From NCBI GenBank assembly GCA_021521415.1, contig JAIQDT010003802.1:1-64000 (forward strand): DNA of 64,000 nucleotides. The letters run 5' to 3'. Under the pieces are notes generated by a model. That model was not told where the DNA came from. It saw nothing but the letters and a program-made list of their open reading frames with translations, and made no database searches. How positions within the stretch are numbered: the first letter of the stretch is position 1; each line of letters begins with the position of its first letter. This document shows positions 44,475-57,964 of this stretch, piece by piece. Source of the stretch: Bidens hawaiensis. Its lineage: Eukaryota; Streptophyta; Magnoliopsida; Asterales; Asteraceae. A program made the position numbers and the translations under genes.

Positions 44475-46196
44475 TTAGACCCAATTGTCATCATCTTCAT
44501 AATCTTCATCACCGTCAATGATAGATTCTTTTGGTGTTTTGTTTCCGGTCATAACATCTATAAAAAAACGCATACAATTGTATTAATATATAAGTAAAAA
44601 TTAAGAAGTCAAAACATGTCGTAATATACATTATTACCGATTTCAATGTTCTCCAACGTTTCAATCAAAGTTTCTAATTGTTGACCATACATATTAGAAT
44701 GTTGCAAGTCCGTTGGTTCATACCGTAACCAATCTTGGGCACAAATCAATGTATCGGCGGTCTTGGGGGTAAGAGAGCTCCTATATTTATCAATGACCCT
44801 ACCACCGGTACTGAAAGCTGATTCAGATGTAACACATGACTTTGGAATTCCCAAAATATGCTTAGCAATTTGAGAAAGAATATGAAATTTAACCGAATTT
44901 ATCTTCCACCAACCTAAACATCAAATTCTTCTTCTCTTTTTTCTGTCCCATCACGTAAATATATTTCTACCTCATTATCATCAACCACACTTTGCTCACC
45001 TTCTTCCTTTAAATACTTTTGATAAGCCCTTTCTAAATCTTCATCATCATCTACCAAACTAGGTGTAGAAGACGATGTATTCTTTCGCACTTTTGCTTTC
45101 TCAGTTTTTAACTTATAATGACGATACAACTCCATTGATGTTTCCTTCACTCTTTCTTTGACTTCGTCGATTTTTGAAGAACCTTTGCCATACATCATAC
45201 TGAAAGAAAAACCAAGATGTTTCATCTTATTTCGAGGATCTAAAACTGGTGCCACATATAACAACAAATTCATATTGTCAAAATTATCCCAATACTTGTC
45301 AAATTTTGTTTTCATAGACAAACCTATATCTCTCTCTTTCTTTTCGAAACGTAAAGACATTTTTGTTATACTTGAATGCATTTTGCAAAACTCAACAAAT
45401 AACAAATTTGCGGTCACATATTTCAAAATCTTCTTTGTCACATTAAAAAAAACCTTCAAAAACTTCATAAATAACCTATTAAAACAAATCAATAAAATAA
45501 ATCACGTTCAACTCAAAATATATAGTAACATAATAAAAACAAAGCAAATTAAAAACAAAATTTACCTTGGATTCTCCAATCTTTTTCATCGGGTGCTCCC
45601 GTAACTTTATCGCTTTTTTGCCCTCTTTTTTTAGTGGTCTCTCCAACAACAACTTCACTATCAAAATATGATCTATAATTGAAATCCACCTCATCAAGTC
45701 TAGTAACAAAATAACACATAACATATTACTATTAAACAAACAATAAAATAATATAATATAATACAATTATGAAAAATAATAAGAAATACCTATCAAACGC
45801 CTTTGAAAATTTAAGTACCATTTACAACATTAAGAATGTTGAATTCCATCGAGTCTTTACATCAATGCATGGTTTCCTTTTGCAGTCAATCTTTTCTCTT
45901 TCAACACAAACTTTGAAGGCTTGAAGCCTAGACGGAGATGATCTTACAAATCTCACCGCATTTCGTATATGAGCTATGGATTCAACATGTTCTTCTAAAC
46001 CATCCTTTACAACAAGATATATAATATGAGCATTACATCTAAAATGCAAATACTTTCAATCTAGTATTGAACGGGGACCCTTAAGCATTTTTTGCAAATA
46101 CCTAATTGCTCCATTTGATGCAGCGTTATCGAAGGTCACCGTAAATATTCTATCAACCCCCTATTCTTGTAAACAATGATAAACCAACTTTCCAAT
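44475..46196 (-). pseudogene. hAT transposase, C-terminal two thirds (RICESLEEPER-like)
   Basis: From the copia junction inward: F-D-N-A-A-S-N, then R-C-N-A-H-I-I-Y-L-V-V-K-D-G-L, then V-K-T-R-W-N-S-T-F-L-M-L, a D-P-R-N-K-M-K core, and S-E-S-A-F-S-T-G-G-R-V-I, the dimerisation motif. A short last exon ends in an acidic tail and stops at 44475. Intron-like gaps and frame changes separate the blocks. The frame is cut from its N-terminus by 12 kb of copia DNA, so no full protein can be made. Confidence 0.87.
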
Positions 46197-46201
46197 GGTC
46201 A

Positions 46202-46623
46202 TGAAATGACCTGGAATCTTGATGTAGATTATAATTAGGATCTCTAAATGTTACAGCTTGTATCTCAAAGTGCGAAATCCATTGACATTGAACACAATCA
46301 AGTAAACATTAAGCTCATATTCATTCATAACATGAAAGATTACAAGATATGACACTTTGACTACTTTCTCTCTCTACTCTCTATCTCTGACAATAACTAA
46401 AAGTCTACATACAAACGCATAAGTCCCCTATTTATAGGAAACAACATGAAGACCAACAAGTCCGTATATGTTATACGGTGTATAAGTTATACGCCGCATA
46501 ACTTATGCGTTCTTGTGAACTTATGCGTTGAACACACTACAAACTATACATTTGACATTTTAATCCCTACACAATCATATCTAATACATCTAAGACCCTA
46601 GCAATAGACATTATGCTCTAACA
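46202..46623 (-). repeat. Copia 3' LTR, 422 bp
   Basis: On the minus strand TGTTAGAGC...ATTTCA. It contains CTATAAATAGGGGAC as TATA region and the GTATAACTTATACACCG-type motif. Confidence 0.93.
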
Positions 46624-46636
46624 GACTCCCCCTTGG
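46624..46636 (-). other. Copia polypurine tract
   Basis: The minus strand reads CCAAGGGGGAGTC directly before the 3' LTR, the usual copia plus-strand primer. Confidence 0.85.
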
Positions 46637-48876
46637 ATGTTGCTAGGTCTTCGATCTTCAATCTTTTATTATTTCAATATTAAACATCATACACTTTATT
46701 CATGGACACCCGGTGTAGTCTTGGCAGAACCTCTGTCACCAGAATATTCAATAAAGTTATGCTCAGATTATTACTTGTATGTGATCCGTGAAGGTTTCCT
46801 TCCTTAAATGCTATCGAAAAACATGATATTTGAAAGTAACGACTTAAGAAAATTTGATATTTGAAAGTAACGACTTTGACTTCTAATCATTTTCAACAGA
46901 CTCTCATCTTCTTCCTTTTCATCTTCTCCATCCGACATCATATTGTGAACTGCACACACCAAAATAAATCGGCCTGTGTGAGTAAAAATTGGATATGAAA
47001 GATGTTTTCCAAATTCAGAACCAATTCTTCAACATACACAAATAAACTTCAAATCAGGTTACCTGATGTGTATCAAGTAGATATGAAAACTTCAATCAAA
47101 GGTTTATTGTCGGTATGCTTTATGGATTTCCAAATGCACATATTTATAACCAGAAATAGCAATAATATCTGTCAACTATGCAACACTATTTCTCTTGTGA
47201 TCAGTCTGACACTATTGTCTCAGCAATTATGACACATTTGTCATTATGTAAGACGGATAAGTATTAGATCAGATTCAACATATACGGCGGATATGTAATC
47301 ATTAAATCTGTCATATAAGTTGATACATACGCGGTGTATATAACTCTCTTATATATACTTGAATTTATGCGGAGTATAATTATGAGACTTATACGTTGCA
47401 TAAGTATGTCCTTGAAAATCTTTGATTTCATGTCCTGCTCACAATCAATGTAATGTAACAAGTACAAATTAATTTCCTTGTACATTAATCCAATAACTTA
47501 AATAAGCTCAATTCTGAAAAATTACTATCTTACCAAGTCCAAATTAATGACTGTGAGTAAAACAGATAAACTTTTGATCTTTTGTTTCTAATTTGGTAAA
47601 AACAAGATTTGTTGTTTCATGAAAACACCCAGAGAGATAGTTCACCCATACATCAAGAGTCGAAAACTAAATCAGAAATAAAATCTTTTTGGTTTTTCAA
47701 CAGAAACAATTTTCAAATGATAAATCAATACAAAAATCACATATTTTTGTGAGTTTGAGCAGGGAATCATATTGACCAAATTGCCCTTTCATCACAGTTT
47801 TATTTTCAATGTTTATTATGACTGGTGTTAAGCCATTCATTGGTATTGTTGTCCACCTAAACCTTTTAAACAAATGATTCAGGAAGTTCTGTGATACATT
47901 TAATTGATTCAATTAAGCACAAAATATCAGGAAATCATTAGTTCTAATCTTGATTCAGGCGTAATTTGATTTTTACTTAGTCACCCCAACTTTACTTAAA
48001 CCTTAGAATCAGAAGATAAAAGGACTTTTAGTTTTAAGCAAATCAGCAAATAATCCCCACTACAAGACATACCCCCGTTATCAAGCAATACCCTAAGGTC
48101 CTTTACCATAGATGAGTATGCACGATTTCATCTGTCGGCTTGAAAACGTTGTATCCCTTGTGGTCCATTTCTTAATGGTAATAAGACGCGAGCAAGGGGA
48201 CAACGTGTGTCTAACAACGGATTTTGATCAAGTTAGTAATGAGTTTAGTACATAAGTACTTGTGCGATCAAGTTTAATGACTTATAAAGCAGCTTAATCT
48301 GTGGGTTTGCTTTTCAAAGCTTTTTAAATATTCATCGAAATGAATACCCAGATGATAAACTGCATAAAGACCCGATGGATCAAGGAACCTTAAAGCATCC
48401 CATCAATACAAGATTTAAGGCCATAAAACCATACATCATTGAAGCGTTAACCACTTACTGATAGCTATGTTTTAACAAATTTAAACAATCATTCTGATGA
48501 AAAGGCTTGAGTATTATCAGCTATTACATTTCTGCCATCATTATTAAGACTTTTGTTAGAAACTAATACCCATCAGCTTGGCAATTTAAAGTTTATATCA
48601 CTTACTTTCCCTTACTTGGTTGTTTTAAGGCATACCAATGCACTAATACAATTAAGCACACAACCTTTTATGCCTACTTTTTACTAAATTTGGGACAAGA
48701 TGATCAATGTACTATCATCTTCCCTTTTTGCTTCAAAAACTCATTTTCTGAGGAGCAACATTTTTTAATGTTTTTGACATTTTTGAAATATTTCAATGTT
48801 TTTGGTTTTTTTGAAAATTTCTCCCCCCTAAAAACAAAAACCATATGAAAAGTATGTACAAAAAGAAAATTTGACT
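46637..48876. other. 2.2-kb non-coding spacer between RNase H and the 3' LTR
   Basis: No long frame. ATACGGCGGATATG and ACGCGGTGTATATAAC near 47280-47345 echo the LTR motif. Some plant copia lineages carry an extra ORF here; I see none that holds up. Confidence 0.6.
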
Positions 48877-50487
48877 TCAATGTTCAGGATCACAAGGTAT
48901 CCAACACACCTTAATCTCGGTAACCCCCTTTTCAACATCGTCCAAAACTTTTAAACCATTTAGTTTTAATAAGTAATGAAATCTTGACTTATCAAAAGCT
49001 TTGGTGAAATTATCTGCCTTTTGTTCATCGGTGTGAATTTTGTCTATAGTAATCAACTTCTTTTCGTAGCAATCACGAATGAAGTGATACCGTATTTCTA
49101 TATGTTTAGTTTTAGAGTGGTTTACCGAATTCTTAGTTATAGAAATAGCTGCATTATTATCTACGAAGATAGGGATAGTAAAAAATTCAAACCATAGTCC
49201 CACTTCTGTTGTTGTATCAAAAGAACCTGAGAGCAGCAACTGGAAGCAGCTATGTACTCAGCTTCACAGGTAGACAACACAACTGTGGTCTGTTTTTTGC
49301 ATTGCCAGGTGACAAGTCGCTTGCCGAAGAACTGACATCCTGCCCTTGTAGATTTAGCATTCAGCTTACACCTTCCATAATTTGAAATAGAATAATCCCT
49401 TAACACAAACTCATCGTCTTTTGGATACCAGAGACCGACCTCCGGACATCCCTTGAGATAGCGTAGAATTCTTTTGACGATCATGAGATGTGAAACCTTC
49501 GGATTTGACTGATATCGGGCGCACAAACAGGTGGCATACATGATGTCTGGCCGAGAAGCAGTCAAATACATCAATGAGCCTATCATGGATTGGTATAGGG
49601 TTTGGTCAACCTTCTCCCCGTTGGGATCATGACCGATACCATGATTCAATGGTAAAGGAGTGTTGATTGCTGATGCATCAGACATGTTGAATTTTGTCAA
49701 AAAGTCATTGACATATTTTGTCTGATGGATAAAGATACCATCTGACAACTGTTCAACTTGAAGTCCAAGAAAGAACTTCATCTTCCCTATCGCACTCATT
49801 TCAAATTTCTTCTTCATGATTTCTTCAAATTGCTTGCACAGATTGTCATTCGTCGATCCAAATATTATATCATCGACGTAAATTTGCACGATTAGTAGAT
49901 GTCCATCAACAAGTTTAGTGAAAAGTGTACAGTTGACGGTTCCTCTGATAAAGCTTTTGTCCAATAGATGTTGTGACAACATCTCGTACCAGGCCCGATG
50001 GAGACTGTAAAGGGCTTTATCAAGTAATTACACTTTGTCTTTGTGGATCGGATCGACAAACCCCGGTGGTTGTCCCACGTAGACTTCTTCACTAATCTTC
50101 CCATTAAGAAAAGCTGATTTCACATCCAACTGATAAACCTTAAAGCCTTTCCAAGAAGCAAATGCTATAAAGATTCGAATTGCTTCTAGCCTTGCAACTG
50201 ATGCATACACTTCATTGTAATCGATACCATATCTTTGATTGAATCCCAAAACAGCTAATCTTGCTTTGTTTCTTACAATAATACCATTTTCATCCCTTTT
50301 GCACTTAAACACCCACTTGGTGTTAATATGTGTTTTATCTTCAGGTAGATCCACCAATTTCCAGACCCCGAGCTTTTCAAATTGCATAAGCTCCTCTTGC
50401 ATCGCATTCACCGAGCTTTCTTCTATTAAGGCCTCTTTATACATCTTTGGTTCTACCTGTGAAATAAAACATTTAAATGAGAACTGG
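48877..50487 (-). pseudogene. Copia reverse transcriptase and RNase H
   Basis: Reverse transcriptase begins W-K-L-V-D-L-P and includes T-K-W-V-F-K-C-K, Y-Q-L-D-V-K-S-A-F-L-N-G and the catalytic Y-V-D-D at about 49869-49880. RNase H follows with S-T-C-E-A-E-Y-I-A-A-S, then V-D-N-N-A-A-I-S-I-T-K-N, H-I-E-I-R-Y-H-F-I-R and F-T-K-A. Frames shift near 50040 and 49200, so the polyprotein is not continuous. It would copy the element's RNA into DNA. Confidence 0.93.
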
Positions 50488-52416
50488 TGTAACGCCCGTT
50501 AATTTACAGTTTAAGGATTTAAATCATGTATAGTATGTATACTTCTCGGGATTTATCCGGCATATTTCGTTGGCCCTACCATCTTCCCGGTACGTTAAAT
50601 CCTTAACTTTAATTCTAGTTGCCATATCTTTCAAATTTGAGGGGCTAGTATGAAACATTTTTATATTATAACATAAAACTTAAAAACCTTACCCTAGCCA
50701 CTCTTGCATGTTCGATCGGCAGCTTCAAGCCCCCCCTGCAATTTTCTTCTTTCCAGCCATGGTGTGAGCGTAAAAAAACAATTATAGGTTAGTACTATGA
50801 TTCCCTAAGTCTTTTACACCTTAATTGACCCTTATATCACGCGTATTAATCGTTAAATTGCGTGTTGTAGGCTTACCGGGTGGCTGTCAATTCTAACCTT
50901 TTCGGGACTGTTTTGGTTGAGGCTTTTGCACCAAAATACTCCTAGGTATGTCTAGTATATCATACCTAAAAATATTGTTCATTGGTGTTCGTTAGATTGG
51001 TCAACTAGTTGTAGTTTGATTGTCAGTGTTCGGTTGATTAGAATTGTAGTTTGATGCGTTTAACGCGAGGGTTGAAGTGATTAACGACCAATTCAGCTCG
51101 GGGGCACTTGGTTTGATGTACGGTCTGTTAAAAAATCATTTTTATAAGTTATGGGGCTGAATTGGTTGTCGGTTACTCCAACAGGTAAGTACAACGCGCA
51201 ATCGCGTTTATTGAATAGTTGGTGCGTTGTACTTGCGAGTTACCGACCCATTTGACTCATGTGGCGTCGTGTGGACTTGTTTGCTGTGATTTTATCATAT
51301 TGGGTCCACACGGCGCTGAGTTGGATGTTAAAGGCCGAAACGACTCTAAAACGCGCGTGTTAGTGTGCGCGTGTTAGTGTCACTTAGTGCTTCCGGGGGT
51401 AATTTGAGAATTCTTTATTTTCGGGAGTACCTAAGGGTCGTTTTGGTGAATGTGAGACCTCGGGGGCTTTTGTGATTTAGTTTGATGAGTTCGAGGTTTT
51501 AGGTAACTCGAACCATGTTAGAACGTCTCGTAGGATAAACGAGTCCTTTCGATGTCGATTGTAATGTTGTATGTAAACCGACAGGTGTTTGAGTTTTGGG
51601 ATTACTTAGGGATCATCTGGCTCGTGGTGAATATGTGTCTTGTGTCAGGTGAGTTCATGATGTCCCTTTTAAATCTTTTTATGTTTTGGGCTACCATGCA
51701 CACCTAAGAGATTTTGCTTGATGAAACGTTTAAACTATTGTATATAGGCTTGCTTGTATATGGTAGGCCTTGGGATGTTATAGTATGTATGTATGTATTA
51801 TTGTATGGCCAATATTTGGCGATGTTAGTAGTCATTATTGACTACGGATGTTACGTATGCCTACGTTGATGAGATGTTACGTGTTTGGGTTGTACGTTTG
51901 CTCGACCCTGATGTTACTACTTGGATGTTATATATATATATTTATATATATAAATAGGGATGCACTTATAAAGATGTTTATATATAGGTATGTATATATA
52001 TATATATATATAGATATAAGGATGATTATGTATTGAAGATGATGGCCTAACTGATGTATCCCTTTTATAGCTTAAAACCTCTGGAATGACTATTATGATT
52101 ATTATTATTGATGTTATTTATTAAAACTTGAACTCACTCAGCTCAAGCTGACTTTGTGTGCATGTTAGTGTGAGTTTTAGGTTAGGAGGAGGATGCCTTA
52201 TCGCTTGGACGTGGATGGAAGATTTCATTATTAAACATTTCTTTTGAAAAGTTTTATCAATCATATTTAAATTGGTTTTGGGAACTTATTTTATTAATTA
52301 TGGTTTTCCGCTGAATTATACTCTGAATTGGTTGTTTTAATGAAATGAACTGTTTTTGAGTTTAAGTATTTTGTATGAATACCAACTGTAGGATTCCTGG
52401 GATTTGGGGTCTTACA
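50488..52416 (+). mobile_element. Solo LTR, 1929 bp, inserted in the copia pol
   Basis: Begins TGTAACGCCCG and ends GGGGTCTTACA. The flanks are identical ACTGG 5-mers (50483-50487 and 52417-52421). No primer site or genes. The ends resemble the LTR at 37714-39540, and both have AACTCACTCAGC...GCTGAC near the 3' end, so they are probably related families. A (TA)n run lies at 51930-52015. It separates the integrase and reverse transcriptase parts of the copia. Confidence 0.92.
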
Positions 52417-52545
52417 ACTGGTTTTGTAAAGGAGAAACACGAGAGTAGAAACACTGTAGATTCTGTTCAGTTTGACTTCTCGTTTGCACCCCAGCGTTTA
52501 GATCTCCTATTATATTATCCTCGGGATGGTAGGATAATGTTTTCG

Positions 52546-52749
52546 TCACCACCTCGTAAGTACTAACACTTTAGATTGATTGTTCTCACATACTTCAGGA
52601 ACAACAGTGGATGGAGAAATAGTTTCAATAATCTCCTCATCTGAATCACCATCGTCATAAAAAACTGGAATAGTTTCTGGAACATCATCAGATTGAACAT
52701 GGTCAGGAACATCTTGAGGAACAAACGTAGGTTCTTCAGGCATAGTCAC
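52546..52749 (-). pseudogene. Copia pol linker between integrase and reverse transcriptase
   Basis: Acidic and proline-rich stretch (D-V-P-D-H-V-Q-S, D-G-D-S-D-E-E) typical of the poorly conserved region after copia integrase. It runs into the solo LTR. Confidence 0.7.
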
Positions 52750-52755
52750 TTGATT

Positions 52756-53891
52756 TTATGACAATTGTTGATTGTAAAATATTGTCAATGCTTCTTCTGA
52801 AAAATCTTCCTCGGTGAGTTTAAAACTCTCCCAAAGACTCTCATAATCAAACAGCCGTGAATCTCCTGGTCGTTGCATGGTAGGAGTGTATCGTTGACAG
52901 TCGACATTTTGTACTTGAATAATCTTCTGGAGGCTAGGAATGTAGACACGTCTAAGTGGACGAGCATGCCCCACAAAGAAACCTTTGATAGATTTGGGAC
53001 TAAATTTCCCACTTGGTTCAAGAACGGTACATGTTGATCCAAACGGTTCAAGCCATTTCAAGTTTGATTTTCGATGATTAAGTAGCTCAAAACACGTCTT
53101 GCCAAATTTCTTTACTGTAAGTACCCGGTTGAGTGTATAACAAACTGCCGCCACTGCTTCTAACCAAAAATTAACAGGTAATTTTGAATCTGAAAGCATA
53201 GTTCGAGTTGTTTCAATCAGGGTTCGATTCTTTCGTTTAGCTACCCCATTTTGTTGTGGAGTGTAAGGTGCAATGAATTCATGAAAAATCCCTCGGTCAT
53301 TACAGTACTCAAGCATCCTTTTATTCTTGAACTCCGTCCCATTGTCACTTCTTATTCGCCGAATTGGTAGATTATACAGATTTTCCAGCTTCTTGAATAA
53401 GATCATGAGGGAATCATATGTCCCATCTTTTGATTCCAAAAACATCACCCATGAAAATCTTGAATAGTCATCAGTAACCACAAGACAGTAAAGTTCTCCT
53501 GTGATACTCTTGACATTCACTGGAACAAATAGATCCATATGAAGACATTCAAAAGGTAGGTTGTTGGAATTGACAAGTTTCTTTGGATGAGATTTCTTCG
53601 TTTGCTTTCCCTTCTTACAGTTCAAGCATTCTTCACTTAACTGAAATTCCTCAAGTTAACTCCTTCTACCAGATTCTTGTGAACCAGATGATTCATTTTC
53701 CTCAAACTTATATGTCCCATCCTCCGATGCCATAAAATAGATTCCCGTTCAGATGCTCTTGAGATGAAACACCGAGCAGACCCTGAAGACATTGATGCAG
53801 TGCTCATGTTCATGACGTAAAGATCATTCACTCGTGGAGCACGCATAATGATCCACTCTTCAGGTATTTTGAAACCCGGTTTCAAAATCAA
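52756..53891 (-). pseudogene. Copia integrase with pre-integrase zinc-binding segment
   Basis: H-R-R-M-G-H-I-S begins the pre-integrase domain. The integrase core has H-M-D-L-F, V-V-T-D-D-Y-S-R-F-S-W, R-S-D-N-G-T-E-F and Y-T-P-Q-Q-N-G-V-A, so the D, D and E catalytic region is recognisable. One break at about 53630 splits the domains. It joins the DNA copy to the chromosome. Confidence 0.93.
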
Positions 53892-54032
53892 ACACTCTGA
53901 TCCATAAAGTGTGTAGAGAATTGTTTATCACAAATCTTTGATTTGTTGAGCAGATTATTCTCCAACTCTGTAATGTAGTTGGACATTCTCAAAAGTAACT
54001 TTTCCATTTGTTAATGTGCCCTCACCAAAAAT

Positions 54033-54215
54033 CTATCCTCCTTGGTTTCCAGCAAAACCGACATTCCCTCCTCTTATTGATTTGACATCATTCAGCAAGT
54101 AGAGAGTACCTGTCATGTGCCTAGAGGCTCCACTATCCATTATCCAACGAGAATCGTGGGATCTTGGAAGCCCCTGCATATACAGATAACGGGTTAGTGA
54201 AACAAGGAAACCCAA
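54033..54215 (-). pseudogene. Copia aspartic protease fragment
   Basis: W-I-M-D-S-G-A-S-R-H-M-T-G carries the D-S-G active site of copia protease. It is followed by F-A-G-N-Q-G-G, and the frame then stops. Confidence 0.88.
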
Positions 54216-54364
54216 GCCTTCTTGGTCTTGGGTTGTTTGAAATTCTTGTATAAAAACCTAACATCATCATAATCTGAATCACCAGTTGTTGAATCTTCAC
54301 TAGTCACTTGTGACTCATTCAGATGATACTTTCTCAACAACCTCTGGTGGTTTAACAATATTTT

Positions 54365-57355
54365 TTACCATCCTGTTTGACCTACAGATTGTCTTTTGTT
54401 ATAAAACGATGTTTGAATTGATTTTGAAAATTTTGATTTTGAAACATCAGTTTTAATAACCTTTTCAACATTATTTTTAACTGACTTATCTCTTTTTAAG
54501 ATTTTAACATTTTTAGGAATACACATTGGTTTTTTCTCACACACATAACCTAAGCCAGGTTTGTTAGTCACACTTTTTCGAGGCGAAATGTGATCATGTT
54601 TGTATCGATCAGGGCAAGCGTAAAATACGTGCCCAACTTCATTGCAATTAAAACAACGTCTCCTATCAATGAACTTATTGGTTTGAGATGTCGTTTTAAC
54701 CTGATCACTTTCTGCTTTCAAACGATAAAACTCATCATTTAATTGATTTCTATATATAGCTTCCTTTTCAGATTCAGAAGTTTTGCCATGCACAAACTTA
54801 ATCTTTTTCTTTTGAAGTTGATGAGATTGCTTGTTATAAAAACTTGTTTTTGCAAATCTTTTTGATTCAACAAATTCTCTTTCTTTATTACCCAACTCAT
54901 CATTAACCGTTTCCTCAGTCAATACTGATTCTGCCATTTTTACCCTAGTTGACAGATCACAACCTGAATTTTCATTCTCATTTTTTTAGACTTATCTTTA
55001 GCAAGCTTTGAATTATCATGATATGGAGTGTTAATTTCCACATTCAGTGCCTTTTTGAACCCTTTTGGTTTCTTGGGAACATAAGAATTACACATTGGTG
55101 GAGGCACAACTTGATAATCTTCTTTTATATTCTCATTCTCATTATCCTTATGAATTGTTTTTGGGATAATGTGATCAAGAACATATGATGATGAAGCATA
55201 GCTCACTAATTTCAAGCTCACCCTTTCTGTCTCAATCTTGAGTGTTTGAAGCTCAAGTTTGAGAGCAGCATTCTCGTCTGTGTCTGTTAATGGCAATTTT
55301 TTTGTCTTCAACCGTGTGTTTTAACATTGAAATGGTTTTCTGATCTTGTAAAATCCTTTCCCATAACTTCTTTTCACACGATTGAAGTTTCAAATATGCT
55401 TCATTAACCACATTCAAATCAAATAATACTTTGTCATAGTGCCTTTTCAACTCTTTATTTTCAAGAGTCTTAAAGTCACATTCATCCCAAAGAAATTCAC
55501 ATTTTTTACATAAATTCGAGTTTATAGTTACCTCATTTGCTATGAATGCTTGATCAATTGGTTCCTCACCAGAAATTTCTGAATCTTCATCAGTGATATC
55601 CTTTACCACATCTTCAACGAGCTTTTCCTCAACAGTAACCGATTCCTCTTATTTGTTGACTTCTGGAATTTCCTCATCCTCTTCCACTCCAAAGTCAATC
55701 TTACCTTGAGGTACATCTTCTTCATAGAACCATCCTACAAAACTTTCGATAATATCAGGAGGAAATAATGAAATAAGATAGTCAGAAGGAACCTCATGAA
55801 TTTTATCATATGTTCGAGGAAGTTCGTCATTGAAAGTATCATGTTCAACTTCTTGTACAACCTTGTTGGTCTCTTTGTTCATATCATTCAATACCTTGGC
55901 CAAGTCTTCATCCTTAACCACTTCAGCTTCACCCGAATCATCTATCATCTCATCAGACTTTTTAATCACAGTCTCAATATCATCCTTATCCTCAACCTCA
56001 CTCTCATCCATATCCTTTTGTTTATTTTCCATCAACCACTTGAGCCACATTTGCTTGGAACACTTAGTTCCAATTGAAACCTTCATCAACTTGAGCTATA
56101 GCTGCCTTTTGTTGTGAAGTTGATGCTTCAGTAGGTTTCTTTCCCTTTGATGATTCTCACTCTGGACGGTGATATATTGCTTGCTTGTAGTAATCCTGTC
56201 CAAAAGGATTTGCAGCATTATCATCCACACTTTTGCTAGTGCATTCCCTCTTGAAATGTCCTTTCTCTTTGCAACGAAAACATCTTACTTTGGACTTATC
56301 AAAGCCTAACTTTGATGTTGTACCATCAAGCACATTCCTTCCAGTGATTTCTTTGAATCTCTAAGCTCGTCTTATCACACTTGCCATGCACCACCTTATG
56401 TCAATCATTTTCATTTCCTCTAGGTCGATCTGATCATAATCTTCTTTAGTCATATTGTAATTTCCAATGCGACCAGCAACCAAGCACTCGTAAGATTCTA
56501 GAACAGATCCCAAAAAGGCCATATGTTCCTTGATAGTGTCAGTGGTCATGTTTCCTGTATTCTTCAGGTTCACAGCTATGTGACACTGTATCACATCAGA
56601 ATCTTGTGTACTAGAAATTTGAGAAACTAGTATGGTTCCTGAGTAACTACTGCTATACTATGGAGTAGCAGAAGTAGTAGGTACACTTGTAACAAATGCT
56701 TGACTAGATTGTTCAGCACAGAATGCAGTAGGAATCTTGGGATTTGATGAAACATTTGATTGAGACCCTTGTAATATAATCTCACATCTTGTGATACGGC
56801 GGTAGATTTCATCTTTTGTTTCTTTCTTAGCTCCAGGTCATGAGCTTCAAGCTTCTCGATAAAACTTGCAAGATTCAGACGGGCATAAGCAATGGGGTTG
56901 GATTGCTGAATCATGATAAAAGTACCCCATTCTTCAGGTAATGCATCTGCAAGCTTATCAATGTACTCATACTCTGGCTTGTCAATATTTTGCCTCTTCA
57001 TTTCATTCACCAGGTAGCAGTATCTCTCAATAAACTGTGCAAAAGACTCACCCTTAACTTGAGTAAATATATCGAATTCTTTCTTTAGCAGTGCTATTTT
57101 ACCTTTTCTCATATCAGGGTTTCCAAAATCTTTGTTCAACAAAGCATGCCAAATTTAATAACAAGAACCATTATGCTGCAAGAGTTGAAAGATCTCGGCT
57201 TTAATGGCTTGTTGAAAGAGATTTAACATTTTCTTTTCTCTTAGAAACAAATTTTTATCTTCCTCAGCAATTTGTGATAATCGATAATTTTCCCCGTTCT
57301 CATTCTTGGGAATTATGTACTCTTCCTCCACGACATTCCATGTTTCGTAGTTCAA
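54365..57355 (-). pseudogene. Copia gag with two zinc knuckles and an acidic insert
   Basis: N-terminal gag core at 57142-56627 (L-L-K-K-E-F-D-I-F, F-I-E-R-Y-C-Y-L-V-N-E-M). A first knuckle C-F-R-C-K-E-K-G-H-F-K-R-E-C lies at 56241-56282. A D/E-rich segment follows at 56089-55649, then K-rich sequence, then a second knuckle C-F-N-C-N-E-V-G-H-V-F-Y-A-C at about 54608-54650. Both are C-x2-C-x4-H-x4-C. Stops and shifts break it at several points. Gag packages the element RNA. Confidence 0.85.
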
Positions 57356-57403
57356 AGCTTGAACATACGTCTCAAATTTGTCAGCCCACGAAGCTTAGGA
57401 GGT

Positions 57404-57455
57404 CAATTAGGATCTCTAAATGTTACAACTTGTATCTCAAAATGCGGAATCCATT
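57404..57455 (-). repeat. LTR-derived 52-bp segment in the copia leader
   Basis: CAATTAGGATCTCTAAATG...GGAATCCATT is also found in both LTRs (about 57993-58045 in the 5' LTR). Here it is bracketed by AGCTTAGGAGG on both sides, as in a small duplication or template switch. Confidence 0.8.
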
Positions 57456-57950
57456 CTGAGTAGCTTAGGAGGCTTGCTTGCTGTCCCCATTTATTTTTCC
57501 AAGTAAATGTTTTGAAGTAGGATAGACGGATGTGACACGAACGCACTTAGGTTTTCCATTTTGATTAAAGTCAACGGATATGTATGAAGTCAAAGAAAGT
57601 CAACGGATATGTTTCTTGTCAACTATATGTGGATGGTCAAAGAATGGTCAACGTTTATGTTTCAAGTCAGCATATATCTTGTTCACCGTATAACATATGC
57701 GGAGTATATGTTATACGCCGTATATGTTATGCATGATCAACATATACGGTGCTAAGACATATACGCTGAATATCATCTTTTTGGTAAATTTGGAAATTGA
57801 AGGTGCAAATGATGTAGGAATTGTATGAAAATTTGAAGGATTTGACACGGATGTATTGTGAAAGTTTGGAGAACTTTTGACGGTGGAATTTGAATGTAGA
57901 GAGAAAATCCTTGAAAACTTGAAGTGTTCAAGCTAGTAATGAGCCACAAT

Positions 57951-57962
57951 GCTCTGGTACCA
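57951..57962 (-). other. Copia primer-binding site
   Basis: The minus strand reads TGGTACCAGAGC two bases inside the 5' LTR, one change from the usual initiator-Met complement TGGTATCAGAGC. Confidence 0.88.
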
Positions 57963-57964
57963 CT

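Noticed and set aside
55796..56117. Plus-strand frames of 93-95 codons
   Set aside because: Antisense to the acidic part of the copia gag.
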